Assembly (NCBI GenBank): GCA_039679975.1
Contig: JBDKTZ010000094.1
Location: 1-15,623, forward strand
Direction: 5' to 3'
Length of the DNA stretch: 15,623 bases
Source: JBCFBK01 sp039679975
Lineage (GTDB): Bacteria > Bacteroidota > Bacteroidia > Bacteroidales > Prolixibacteraceae
In this document: positions 1-7,004 of the stretch, one piece after another
Numbering within the stretch: position 1 is the stretch's first letter
Layout of the letters: every line of letters starts with the position of its first letter
The notes under the pieces: generated by a model
Databases searched by the model: none
Told to the model about the DNA's origin: nothing
The model's input: only the letters and a program-made list of their open reading frames with translations
Made by a program: the position numbers and the translations under genes

Positions 1-355
1 TAACTACATCTGTTAAAAAATCGTTGTGCTTAATTGTGTCCCAGCCGTGGTCAGAAGTCAGCTGGCCAGGTCCATCAGGAACCAATGTGACCTGATTGGC
101 ACGCACGTCGGTTACTAATTTTAAAAATTCATCATCGGGGTAGCCTTCGATGTTTAACTCTGTGGTGATATGCGGTTTAATGTCATAAACATCCTGCCGG
201 CGAATATGCCTCTCGTCGGGTCTTGGATGCACTGTAATACCTTGTGCTCCAAATTTTTGGCAATTAATTGCTGCTTCAACTACATTCGGGATTGATCCTC
301 CTCTGGAGTTTCGTAATGTTGCTATTTTGTTTATATTTACACTTAGTCTCGTCAT
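1..355 (-). CDS. pdxJ: Pyridoxine 5'-phosphate synthase PdxJ, N-terminal part (runs off the left edge)
   Basis: PdxJ condenses 1-deoxyxylulose 5-phosphate with 3-amino-2-oxopropyl phosphate to make pyridoxine 5'-phosphate, the last ring-forming step of the DXP-dependent vitamin B6 pathway in the cytoplasm. I translated the reverse strand from the ATG at 355-353. It begins MTRLSVNINKIATLRN and stays open to the window edge, about 118 codons or half of a usual protein of about 240 residues. Visible motifs are the N-terminal N-I-N-K-I-A-T-L-R-N strand (residues 7-16), the phosphate and substrate region V-H-P-R-P-D-E-R-H (42-50) and the E-L-N-I-E-G stretch (66-71), which carries a conserved acidic residue. 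The HPRPDERH form, rather than the enterobacterial HLREDRRH, fits Bacteroidota homologues. The gene is transcribed divergently from the CBS-domain gene. Identification is firm; the C terminus is not visible. Confidence 0.95.
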   Translation of the reverse strand, partial: MTRLSVNINKIATLRNSRGGSIPNVVEAAINCQKFGAQGITVHPRPDERHIRRQDVYDIKPHITTELNIEGYPDDEFLKLVTDVRANQVTLVPDGPGQLTSDHGWDTIKHNDFLTDVV

Positions 356-518
356 ACTCGTTGAAATAGGCTGCAAGTTACAATTTACTATTGAAACGTT
401 AATAAAGGTGGTCTGATTTTTGATTAACAGGTATCGAAATATAACGATGATCAAACGTTGAACAAATACAGATCATATAATCATGGAATAAGTTGAATAA
501 ATTTAACAGATAAAGGTT
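356..518. promoter_or_regulatory. Divergent intergenic region between pdxJ and the CBS-domain gene
   Basis: This 163-bp AT-rich gap must hold promoters for both pdxJ (minus) and the CBS-nadK pair (plus), because the two genes diverge. I looked for the Bacteroidota -7 element TAnnTTTG on both strands and found no exact match. The nearest on the minus strand is TAACTTGC, just upstream of pdxJ. Two short AAACGTT words (near 393 and 453) are the only repetition I noticed. The regulatory role is inferred from geometry only. Confidence 0.4.
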
Positions 519-1184
519 TTGTTGGCAAAGGATCTCATATCGGAAGTAATACCTTCACTAAGGTTAAGTGATACCGGTCAAAAGGCGCTAAACTGGATGG
601 AAATCTTTCGGATTTCGCATCTTCCGGTTGTAGCCGATCATGAATATATCGGTTTAATTTCTGATAAGTCAATTTATGATCTGAATCTGGCTGATAAACA
701 AATGGAAGAATGTCGTGAACACATGCTTCAACCTCAAATCAGAACAAACCAGCATATTTACGAAGTTGTCTCTGCCATATCGGAATGGAAAATCAGCGTA
801 GTACCGGTTTTGGACCTGTACCATCAATACAGGGGTGTGATTTCAGTTTTTGATGTAGCTCAGCATTTTGCTGATCTGGTTGCAGTGAATGAGCCGGGAG
901 GCGTTATTGTCCTGGAATTAAATCCGGTCGATTATTCGCTGGCGCAGATTGGACGTATGGTAGAAGAAAATGACGCTAAAATTTTAAGCTTGTATGTATC
1001 CAGAAATGAAAATTCGAACGTAATTAAGGTAACTTTAAAAGTAAACGTGATTGATTTATCGCCAATAATTCAGACCTTCGTACGGTATGATTATACGATC
1101 AGTGCAGTCTTTATGGATGATTCAAAGTTAAAAGACTTGTATGGAGATCGTTTTGATCAGCTCATGCGTTTCATGAATATGTAA
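519..1184 (+). CDS. CBS-domain pair protein with C-terminal ACT-like domain
   Basis: The 221-residue soluble protein has two CBS motifs in its first 120 residues: roughly 1-58, with the H-L-P-V-V core and G-L-I-S-D, and 65-118, with V-V-P-V-L and G-V-I-S-V-F-D. CBS pairs usually bind adenine nucleotides and act as energy or redox sensors. Residues of about 127-205 form a beta-alpha-beta pattern (G-V-I-V-L-E-L onward) that looks like an ACT-type regulatory domain. An in-frame TAA at 504-506 leaves only TTG codons at 519 and 522 as starts, so translation begins at a TTG giving MLAKDLISE, the N terminus usual for this family; AAAGG at 512-516 is a weak ribosome site. nadK starts only 19 bp downstream, so the two are probably co-transcribed, and nucleotide sensing linked to NAD kinase is plausible but unproven. 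No specific function is known to me. Confidence 0.85.
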   Translation: MLAKDLISEVIPSLRLSDTGQKALNWMEIFRISHLPVVADHEYIGLISDKSIYDLNLADKQMEECREHMLQPQIRTNQHIYEVVSAISEWKISVVPVLDLYHQYRGVISVFDVAQHFADLVAVNEPGGVIVLELNPVDYSLAQIGRMVEENDAKILSLYVSRNENSNVIKVTLKVNVIDLSPIIQTFVRYDYTISAVFMDDSKLKDLYGDRFDQLMRFMNM

Positions 1185-1203
1185 TTCAGAATAATTTCCG
1201 GAT

Positions 1204-2088
1204 ATGATTATTGCAATATTTGGTCTTACCGTCGATCCGGCTTTTTCGCCGGATATGAACAGATTTTTTTCCCTATTAAGGCAGCGGCAGATAAAAGCTT
1301 ACATTTACAAGCCTTTTTATGATTTGATTATAACAACAAGTCATATTGATCCTGATATTGTAGCAGGGGTATTTTTAACAGGATCCGATTTACCTGCGTC
1401 GGTAAGCTACCTGTTTAGCATTGGTGGCGACGGAACATTTTTGAAATCAATTCTGACTTTAAAGTACAGGTCAATACCTGTTATCGGACTTAATTCGGGA
1501 CGGTTGGGATTTCTTTCCGCGATTTCCCGTGAAGACATGGAAATCGCAATTGATGATGTGTTGAATAATAAATTTGTTATTGAGGAAAGGACCTTACTTC
1601 AGGTTGACGGATTGAAGGACTTGTTTTGTGAATTTAATTATGTCATGAATGAAATAACGGTTACAAAGATGGATACTTCATCGATGATCAACATTCATAC
1701 CTATTTAAATGATAAGTATGTGACATCATACTGGGCCGACGGATTAATCATATCCACTCCAACAGGTTCGACCGCCTATTCCCTGAGTGTAGGAGGGCCG
1801 ATTTTGACGCCCGATTCAGCCGACATCGTGATTACACCAATTGCTCCTCATAATTTGACTATGCGTCCTATTGTTATCCCGGATCATAATAAGCTGACAT
1901 TGCGTGTAGAGGGTAGGGGACAGCAATTTTTGGCGTCTCTCGATTCCCGGTCTAAAGCGATAAACTTCCCTGGTGAAATTCATATCCGGAAAGCAGATTT
2001 CAGGATAAAAACGATTAAACTTCCGGAGCATGACTTTTTTAATACATTAAGAAATAAGCTGATGTGGGGCACCGACCGCCGAAATTAG
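1204..2088 (+). CDS. nadK: NAD kinase
   Basis: NAD kinase phosphorylates NAD+ at the 2'-hydroxyl of its adenosine ribose, using ATP or polyphosphate, and is the sole route to NADP(H) in the cytoplasm. The 294-residue length is normal. The catalytic GGDGT motif is at residues 74-78, followed by N-S-G-R-L-G-F-L (97-104), the N-E pair at 149-150, and the diagnostic segment D-G-L-I-I-S-T-P-T-G-S-T-A-Y-S-L-S-V-G-G-P at 179-199, which binds NAD. A further conserved A-P-H-N-L region is near 214-218. The ATG at 1204 gives the expected hydrophobic beta strand M-I-I-A-I-F-G. The gene follows the CBS-domain gene by 19 bp and probably shares its promoter. Nothing is unusual in the sequence. Confidence 0.97.
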   Translation: MIIAIFGLTVDPAFSPDMNRFFSLLRQRQIKAYIYKPFYDLIITTSHIDPDIVAGVFLTGSDLPASVSYLFSIGGDGTFLKSILTLKYRSIPVIGLNSGRLGFLSAISREDMEIAIDDVLNNKFVIEERTLLQVDGLKDLFCEFNYVMNEITVTKMDTSSMINIHTYLNDKYVTSYWADGLIISTPTGSTAYSLSVGGPILTPDSADIVITPIAPHNLTMRPIVIPDHNKLTLRVEGRGQQFLASLDSRSKAINFPGEIHIRKADFRIKTIKLPEHDFFNTLRNKLMWGTDRRN

Positions 2089-2343
2089 CTATTCCCGCTT
2101 AACAATTTTTAACCACTATTTGCCTTTTATAATACGCATCAGGCATGATGTTTTGAGAATTATATTACTTTTGTACCACCTGAAAGGTGTTATGTTTAAA
2201 ATTTATTTGCTGATATCATTTTGGGTTTCCCTTTGCAGGTAGGTGTGTGTGAAATAAATAACAGGTGCAGGCAGAATATCTTTTGTGATGACCAGAGTTT
2301 GATTTTCAGGGAACCTGGTGTATTTAAGAGTAAAATTGAATGA
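2089..2343. other. nadK-uppS intergenic gap; possible site of a lost gene
   Basis: These 255 bp hold no recognisable full gene. There is a possible -7 element at 2166-2173 and then a 16-codon frame (2192-2242) reading MFKIYLLISFWVSLCR, which resembles the start of a signal peptide and is preceded by AAAGGTG. The rest of the gap is broken by stops in the same frame. In many Bacteroidota a small outer-membrane beta-barrel protein gene (DUF6089 type, from memory) lies exactly here, so this may be its remnant, or simply the uppS leader. Confidence 0.4.
2166..2173 (+). promoter_or_regulatory. Possible Bacteroidota -7 promoter element upstream of uppS-bamA
   Basis: TACTTTTG matches TAnnTTTG exactly. 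No TTTG or TTG lies 19-21 bp upstream (the nearest TTTG ends only 10 bp away), so only half of the promoter is supported. It would give a leader of roughly 160 nt before uppS. Confidence 0.35.
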
Positions 2344-3087
2344 ATGAGTTTTAAAGATAAAATTATTGCAAGTAAGCTGCCTCAGCATGTCGCCATCATT
2401 ATGGATGGTAATGGCCGATGGGCAACCCGCCATGGAAGTGCCAGAATCTTTGGGCATGAACATGGCGTTGAAGCGGTCAAGTCGACTGTAGAAGGTGCTT
2501 GTGAAATAGGGGTTAAATACCTCACGTTATATGCCTTTTCAACTGAAAACTGGGCCCGTCCCAAAGATGAGGTAGATGCACTGATGGGATTATTGGTTCA
2601 GGCCATTAACGATGAAACAAATAAACTCAAGGAACAGAATATCTCGATAAAAATGATCGGTGATTTTTCCAGTCTTCCTTTTGACGTGCAGGAGAAACTG
2701 AATTGGTCGATCCATGAACTGGAGAACTGCAACGGATTAAAGCTCATTATTGCCTTAAGTTATAGTGCAAAGTGGGAAATTACAGAGGCTGTCAAAAATA
2801 TTGCCAGGGATGTACAGAATGGTCGTCTCAGGATTGAGGATATTCAAAGGGATCTGATCAGTCAATATTTAACCACTAATGGAATTCCTGACCCGGAATT
2901 GCTGATTCGTACAAGTGGGGAAAGCCGGGTGAGCAACTTTTTGCTTTGGCAGATTGCTTACGCCGAATTGTATTTTACTCCAGTACTATGGCCCGATTTT
3001 AGAAAGGAAGATCTTTTTAAGGCCATATGCGATTTCCAGAGCAGAGAAAGAAGGTTTGGGAAAACCAGTCAACAAGTAGTGAGCTAA
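2344..3087 (+). CDS. uppS: Isoprenyl transferase (undecaprenyl diphosphate synthase)
   Basis: UppS is a cytosolic, membrane-associated cis-prenyltransferase. It extends farnesyl diphosphate with isopentenyl diphosphate to undecaprenyl diphosphate, the lipid carrier for peptidoglycan and surface polysaccharides. The 247-residue length is typical. The signature H-V-A-I-I-M-D-G-N-G-R-W-A lies at residues 15-27, with the catalytic Asp at 21. L-Y-A-F-S-T-E-N-W-x-R-P follows near 62-74. R-T-S-G-E-S-R-V-S-N-F-L-L-W-Q (189-203) supplies the Arg and Ser residues that bind the isopentenyl diphosphate phosphates, and A-Y-A-E-L-Y-F comes next. The start ATG shares two bases with a TGA in another frame, and there is no Shine-Dalgarno sequence. 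bamA starts 11 bp after the stop, so the two genes form a tight operon. Confidence 0.96.
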   Translation: MSFKDKIIASKLPQHVAIIMDGNGRWATRHGSARIFGHEHGVEAVKSTVEGACEIGVKYLTLYAFSTENWARPKDEVDALMGLLVQAINDETNKLKEQNISIKMIGDFSSLPFDVQEKLNWSIHELENCNGLKLIIALSYSAKWEITEAVKNIARDVQNGRLRIEDIQRDLISQYLTTNGIPDPELLIRTSGESRVSNFLLWQIAYAELYFTPVLWPDFRKEDLFKAICDFQSRERRFGKTSQQVVS

Positions 3088-3098
3088 TCAATATAGAA

Positions 3099-5693
3099 AT
3101 GCGAAGCCTGAAAATTTTTCTAGTGTTGTTTATGATGAGTCTGGTCTCTTTTGCTCAGGAAGATGAAGGGACAAACTTTTCAATTAATTATGCCAATGCA
3201 CAAAAATATACCATCGCAGGCATTGAGGTTATTGGTATCCGTTACCTTGATACGGATGTTCTGATCCAAATCTCGGGTCTGAGCGTAGGCGACGAGATCA
3301 CCGTACCCGGAGAGGAAATCTCGGATGCCGTTAAAAAGCTGTGGGGACATCAGATGTTTTCGGATGTTAAAATTGAAGCTGCAAAAATTGTTGAGGATAA
3401 AATCTGGCTAAATATTTATTTACAGGAAAGGCCAAGGTTAGCTGATGTGAATTTCTTTGGCGTTTCGAAATCAGAAAAAGATGATATCACTGAAAAAGTT
3501 CTTATGCTCAAGGGCAGCCAGGTTACAGATAACCAGTTGAACAATGCGGAACGGATTATTAAGAATATTTTTCATGAGAAGGGGTTTCTGAATACGGAGG
3601 TTAATATCGTTCAAAGAGACGACACGGCTCAGGCAAACAACGTGATCCTGGATATTCATGTCGATAAAAAAGAAAAAGTAACTATTGATGAAATTAATTT
3701 TCATGGTATTGATAATTTGAGCCCCGCTATCCTCGACCGGGCCATGAAGAAAACAAATGCCAGAAGATTTAAAAACTTCTTTAAAACAAAGAAATTTCTT
3801 GAGGAAAAATATACTGAAGATAAACATAATGTCATTAGTAAGTATAACGAAAAAGGATTTCGCGATGCAACCATTGTCACCGACACCGTTACTCCTCTTC
3901 CCAACGGGCGGGTAAAGCTGGATATTTATATTGACGAAGGAAATAAATACTATTTCGGAGATGTCAAATGGATGGGGAACACAGTTTATCCTTCTGAATA
4001 TCTTACCGCAGTGTCGGGAGTTAAGAAAGGGGATGTCTTTGATCAAAAAATGTTGGACAAGAGGTTAACTACTGATGACGACGCCGTGAGTAACCTTTAT
4101 TTGGATCACGGGTATTTATTTTTTAATCTGGACCCTGTGGAGTCGAGAGTCCACAACGATACCATCGATTTTGAAATGAGGATTTACGAGGGGAATCAAG
4201 CTACTGTTAACCAGGTGCTTATTGAAGGAAATACCAAAACACATGAACATGTGGCACGCCGTGAAATACGAACCTACCCGGGCGACTTATTCAGTAAAGA
4301 AGCTATTATCCGTTCCGTACGTGAATTGTCGCAGTTAGGTCATTTTGATCCGGAAGCGATCAACCCAACTCCGATCCCTCATCCTGAGGACGGAACCGTT
4401 GACATTAAGTATGAGCTTCAGGAGAAATCGAACGATCAGATTGAACTTTCAGGAGGATGGGGTGCAAGAATGTTCGTGGGAACTCTGGGATTGAGGTTTT
4501 CAAATTTCTCGGTGAGGAATATTTTCAATAAAGAGGCTTGGAGACCACTTCCCACTGGCGATGGACAAACCTTGAGCCTGCGCGCCCAGACCAGTGGAAA
4601 ATTCTATCAGTCATACAGCCTTTCATTTATAGAACCATGGCTTGGTGGAAAAAAGCCTAACTCACTTTCTGTTTCATTCTCTCACTCAAAGGTGAATTAT
4701 TCAGCAAACAGCTATTATAATAATAACAGCTATAGCCCATATGGTTATGGTTATGGAAATTATTACGGCTCTTATGGGAACTATTACGATTCGGGTTATA
4801 TGACCGACACAAATTCGGAAGATGATCAGGTACAGGTAACCAGTGCCATTGCGCTTGGATACGGATATCGTTTGTCTTGGCCTGATGACTATTTTACCAT
4901 GTATCATGAGGTTTCGCTGGAACATTATAAGCTGAAGAATATGTCCAGCTATTATTATTTTTTGAATGACGATTCAGGGGATGGTGACGGGCAGTTTAAT
5001 AACCTGAGTTTTAAAACGGTTTTTGGAAGGAATTCAGTTGATAATCCGCTATACTCACGCCGGGGTTCAGAGCTCTCCCTGTCATTGCAGACAACGATTC
5101 CTTTCTCTTTGATTAATAAGAAGGATTATAATTCTGAGAAGATGTCGGCTCAGGAGCGTTATCAATGGATTGAGTATCATAAATGGAATTTCAAAGGTGA
5201 CTGGTATACTCCATTATCAAAGAATACAAACCTGGTGCTCCATACAAAGTTTGAATACGGATTTTTGGGATATTTTAACGAAAATGTCCGCTCGCCGTTC
5301 CAACGCTTTCGTCTTGGTGGATCAGGAATGTCGGGCTATAATTTATATGGTGCAGACATTGTTTCCCTGCGCGGTTACCAGGATTACAGTCTGAGTCCGA
5401 CAACCGGATCGAATATGTACAATAAGTGGTCGATGGAATTGCGCTATCCGGTTACCTTGAAACCATCAGCGACCATCTATGTGTTAAGTTTTATGGATGC
5501 TGGTAATGCATGGATGGATTTTGAAGATTTTGACCCGTTCGATCTGAAACGGTCGGCCGGTATTGGGGTCCGGATTTTTCTGCCTATGTTCGGTTTGATG
5601 GGGATTGACTGGGGATATGGATTCGACAAGGTAAATGGAGATTCTTCAGTGGGAAAAAGTCAGTTCCATTTTGTCATTGGACAGCAATTTTGA
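3099..5693 (+). CDS. bamA: Outer membrane protein assembly factor BamA
   Basis: BamA is the Omp85-family insertase that folds beta-barrel proteins into the outer membrane. The frame is open from 3027, but the ATG at 3099 is the right start: it gives the signal peptide MRSLKIFLVLFMMSLVSFAQ with probable cleavage after A19, and avoids overlap with uppS. The mature protein has five POTRA domains, roughly at residues 36-110, 111-190, 192-280, 282-364 and 365-445. The beta barrel begins near 447 (E-L-S-G-G-W-G). The family hallmark loop-6 motif is L-R-G-Y at 757-760 (V-R-G-F/Y in relatives). The protein ends in F-V-I-G-Q-Q-F, a C-terminal aromatic beta signal. Its 864 residues exceed the enterobacterial length, partly because of a Tyr/Gly/Asn-rich insertion at 538-567. 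It sits 11 bp behind uppS and just ahead of two periplasmic chaperone genes. Confidence 0.96.
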   Translation: MRSLKIFLVLFMMSLVSFAQEDEGTNFSINYANAQKYTIAGIEVIGIRYLDTDVLIQISGLSVGDEITVPGEEISDAVKKLWGHQMFSDVKIEAAKIVEDKIWLNIYLQERPRLADVNFFGVSKSEKDDITEKVLMLKGSQVTDNQLNNAERIIKNIFHEKGFLNTEVNIVQRDDTAQANNVILDIHVDKKEKVTIDEINFHGIDNLSPAILDRAMKKTNARRFKNFFKTKKFLEEKYTEDKHNVISKYNEKGFRDATIVTDTVTPLPNGRVKLDIYIDEGNKYYFGDVKWMGNTVYPSEYLTAVSGVKKGDVFDQKMLDKRLTTDDDAVSNLYLDHGYLFFNLDPVESRVHNDTIDFEMRIYEGNQATVNQVLIEGNTKTHEHVARREIRTYPGDLFSKEAIIRSVRELSQLGHFDPEAINPTPIPHPEDGTVDIKYELQEKSNDQIELSGGWGARMFVGTLGLRFSNFSVRNIFNKEAWRPLPTGDGQTLSLRAQTSGKFYQSYSLSFIEPWLGGKKPNSLSVSFSHSKVNYSANSYYNNNSYSPYGYGYGNYYGSYGNYYDSGYMTDTNSEDDQVQVTSAIALGYGYRLSWPDDYFTMYHEVSLEHYKLKNMSSYYYFLNDDSGDGDGQFNNLSFKTVFGRNSVDNPLYSRRGSELSLSLQTTIPFSLINKKDYNSEKMSAQERYQWIEYHKWNFKGDWYTPLSKNTNLVLHTKFEYGFLGYFNENVRSPFQRFRLGGSGMSGYNLYGADIVSLRGYQDYSLSPTTGSNMYNKWSMELRYPVTLKPSATIYVLSFMDAGNAWMDFEDFDPFDLKRSAGIGVRIFLPMFGLMGIDWGYGFDKVNGDSSVGKSQFHFVIGQQF
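4710..4799 (+). other. Tyr/Gly/Asn-rich low-complexity loop inside BamA
   Basis: Residues 538-567 of BamA contain 12 tyrosines in 30 positions, in a repetitive S-Y-Y-N-N-N ... Y-G-Y-G-Y-G-N-Y-Y-G pattern. The segment lies early in the barrel between two predicted beta strands and is followed by an acidic stretch (D-T-N-S-E-D-D), so it is probably a surface or periplasmic loop. The DNA is visibly repetitive (TATGGTTATGG words), which could favour length variation between strains. Confidence 0.75.
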
Positions 5694-5735
5694 TCCCTTT
5701 TTTTTGGCGTAGTATTTGTTTGTTGCATCGTCAGG

Positions 5736-5767
5736 CTTGCGACAGAGTGAATAAAGGACTAATTTTG
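5736..5767 (+). promoter_or_regulatory. Bacteroidota-type promoter for the first ompH gene
   Basis: CTTG at 5736-5739, a 20-bp spacer, then TAATTTTG at 5760-5767, which matches TAnnTTTG exactly. The spacing fits the housekeeping sigma factor of this phylum. Transcription would start near 5773, leaving a leader of about 50 nt. Confidence 0.6.
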
Positions 5768-5823
5768 AATGAATCATGTTCATTTCACGCAGGTTTTTAC
5801 GAAGTAATTAATAATTAAAAAAT

Positions 5824-6342
5824 ATGCACATGAAGAAGATTTTGTTGTTAGCTGTTTTTCTGATTGTTGCAGGAGCAACGATGGCTCAGAAATACGCATA
5901 TGTTGATATGGAATATATTCTTAATAATATTCCCGCTTATGCTAAGGTTCAGGATGAACTGGGAAAAATCTCAGAACAATATCAGGGTACATTGGAAAAT
6001 CGACGTGCTGAAATTGAAAAGATGTATTCCGCTTATCAGTCAGAAGCAAGTCGGCTTTCGTCTGATTTAAAGCGTAAGCGCGAAGACGCAATTATTGCTT
6101 CAGAAAAAGAATACAAGGAATTGCAAAAGCAATATTTCGGGCCTGAAGGGATCCTTGCAAAAAAGCAGCAGGAAATGGTGAAACCTATCCAGGATCAGGT
6201 CGTGAAAACGATTCAGAGTATCGCGGGTTCCGGCGGATATGCGGTTATTTTTGATAAAGCGGCAGGTTTGGCTATGATCTACACCAATCCTCAATTTGAC
6301 CTCAGTGATCAGATCCTTCAAAAGCTTGGTTATAAAAAATAA
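5824..6342 (+). CDS. OmpH/Skp family periplasmic chaperone, first copy
   Basis: Skp-like proteins hold unfolded outer-membrane proteins in the periplasm and pass them to the BAM machinery. The protein starts with a signal peptide (M-K-K-I-L-L-L-A-V-F-L ... A-T-M-A-Q) whose likely cleavage follows the M-A pair. Then come the family's short beta strand Y-A-Y-V-D-M-E-Y-I-L, a long charged helical section rich in Lys, Glu and Gln (about residues 45-125) that would form the coiled-coil arm, and a C-terminal strand A-V-I-F-D-K. Two start codons are possible, 5824 (M-H-M-K-K) and 5830 (M-K-K). The second gives the more usual signal peptide, the first is six bases longer. Length, about 170 residues, is normal. 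A promoter lies upstream, and a second copy follows after 44 bp. Confidence 0.92.
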   Translation: MHMKKILLLAVFLIVAGATMAQKYAYVDMEYILNNIPAYAKVQDELGKISEQYQGTLENRRAEIEKMYSAYQSEASRLSSDLKRKREDAIIASEKEYKELQKQYFGPEGILAKKQQEMVKPIQDQVVKTIQSIAGSGGYAVIFDKAAGLAMIYTNPQFDLSDQILQKLGYKK

Positions 6343-6355
6343 AATTCTATATTTG
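6325..6355 (+). promoter_or_regulatory. Bacteroidota-type promoter for the second ompH gene, overlapping the end of the first
   Basis: CTTG at 6325-6328 lies inside the last codons of the first ompH. After a 19-bp spacer comes TATATTTG at 6348-6355, an exact TAnnTTTG match with ideal spacing. The second copy may therefore be expressed independently of the first as well as by read-through. Confidence 0.6.
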
Positions 6356-6386
6356 TGAACAAAAATTTAAAAATCAGTAGAAAATC

Positions 6387-6896
6387 ATGAAAAGTGTATT
6401 CAAAATTTGTCTGATAGCGATTATACTGTTTTCGACAGGGACGGTTAGCGCACAAACGTTAAAGTTTGCACATATCGATTCGCAGGCTTTGATTGAGGCT
6501 ATGCCCGAAACCGCTGCGGCCAGGAAATCAATTGAAGAACAAACTACAGGACTTGAAAAACAGTTGGGTGACCTGCAAAAGGAGTTCCAAACAAAGCTGG
6601 CTGATTATACTCAAAAGCAGGATTCATTGACCGACCTGGTCCGTCAGGCCAAGGAAGAAGACTTAAGAGGTCTGCAGGAGAGGATCCAGTCATTTAACAA
6701 TACTGCTTCACAAAAGCTGCAACAAAAGCAGGCGGAGTTGATGAAACCAATATTTGACAAAGCCAATCAGGCCATCTCTGATGTCGCCAAAACGCAAGGC
6801 GTGATTTACGTTTTCGACAGCCAGAATGTTCTTTATAAGTCGACAGCAAGTATTGACCTGTTGCCATTGGTGAAAACCAAACTGGGAATAAAATAG
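6387..6896 (+). CDS. OmpH/Skp family periplasmic chaperone, second copy
   Basis: This 169-residue protein has a clear signal peptide (M-K-S-V-F-K-I-C-L-I-A-I-I-L-F ... V-S-A-Q, cleavage after S-A) and the Skp/OmpH layout. The short strand L-K-F-A-H-I-D-S-Q-A-L-I comes first, then a Gln/Glu/Lys-rich helix pair (about residues 45-120) and a closing strand V-I-Y-V-F-D-S-Q-N-V-L-Y. It is a diverged tandem paralogue of the preceding gene and lacks its very basic K-R-K-R section, so the two may prefer different clients or act as a mixed trimer (inference). Tandem ompH pairs behind bamA are usual in this phylum. A terminator hairpin lies about 60 bp downstream. Confidence 0.92.
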   Translation: MKSVFKICLIAIILFSTGTVSAQTLKFAHIDSQALIEAMPETAAARKSIEEQTTGLEKQLGDLQKEFQTKLADYTQKQDSLTDLVRQAKEEDLRGLQERIQSFNNTASQKLQQKQAELMKPIFDKANQAISDVAKTQGVIYVFDSQNVLYKSTASIDLLPLVKTKLGIK

Positions 6897-6955
6897 TTTA
6901 ATCAGACGAAAACAGATTAATTGCTGGCACAGACAGCATAAAAATATATAAAGAG

Positions 6956-6987
6956 GCCAACTGGTTCAGTTGGCTTTCTTTATTTTT
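6956..6987 (+). terminator. Intrinsic terminator after the second ompH gene
   Basis: GCCAACT (6956-6962), a 5-nt loop, and AGTTGGC (6968-6974) form a perfect 7-bp stem that G-U pairs can extend, followed by the T-rich tract 6975-6987. It lies 60 bp after the ompH stop and only 18 bp before murI, so it separates the chaperone genes from murI. Confidence 0.7.
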
Positions 6988-6988
6988 G
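6981..6988 (+). promoter_or_regulatory. Possible -7 promoter element for murI, overlapping the terminator T-tract
   Basis: TATTTTTG matches TAnnTTTG exactly and ends 16 bp before the murI ATG, which predicts a leader of about 10 nt. No TTG lies at the right -33 distance, and the run of T also belongs to the terminator, so support is partial. Confidence 0.4.
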
Positions 6989-7004
6989 TAAAAAATACGG
7001 GCGC

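Noticed and set aside
3027..3098. Longer BamA start at 3027
   Set aside because: It would overlap uppS by 61 bp and place 24 polar residues before an obvious signal peptide. The ATG at 3099 is better.
3471..4046. A 191-codon minus-strand frame
   Set aside because: It is fully inside bamA POTRA-coding sequence and has no independent signals.
5694..5706. T8 run just after bamA as a possible terminator
   Set aside because: No stable hairpin precedes it; the nearby GGGAAAAAG and CCCTTTTT are not in the right orientation to pair.
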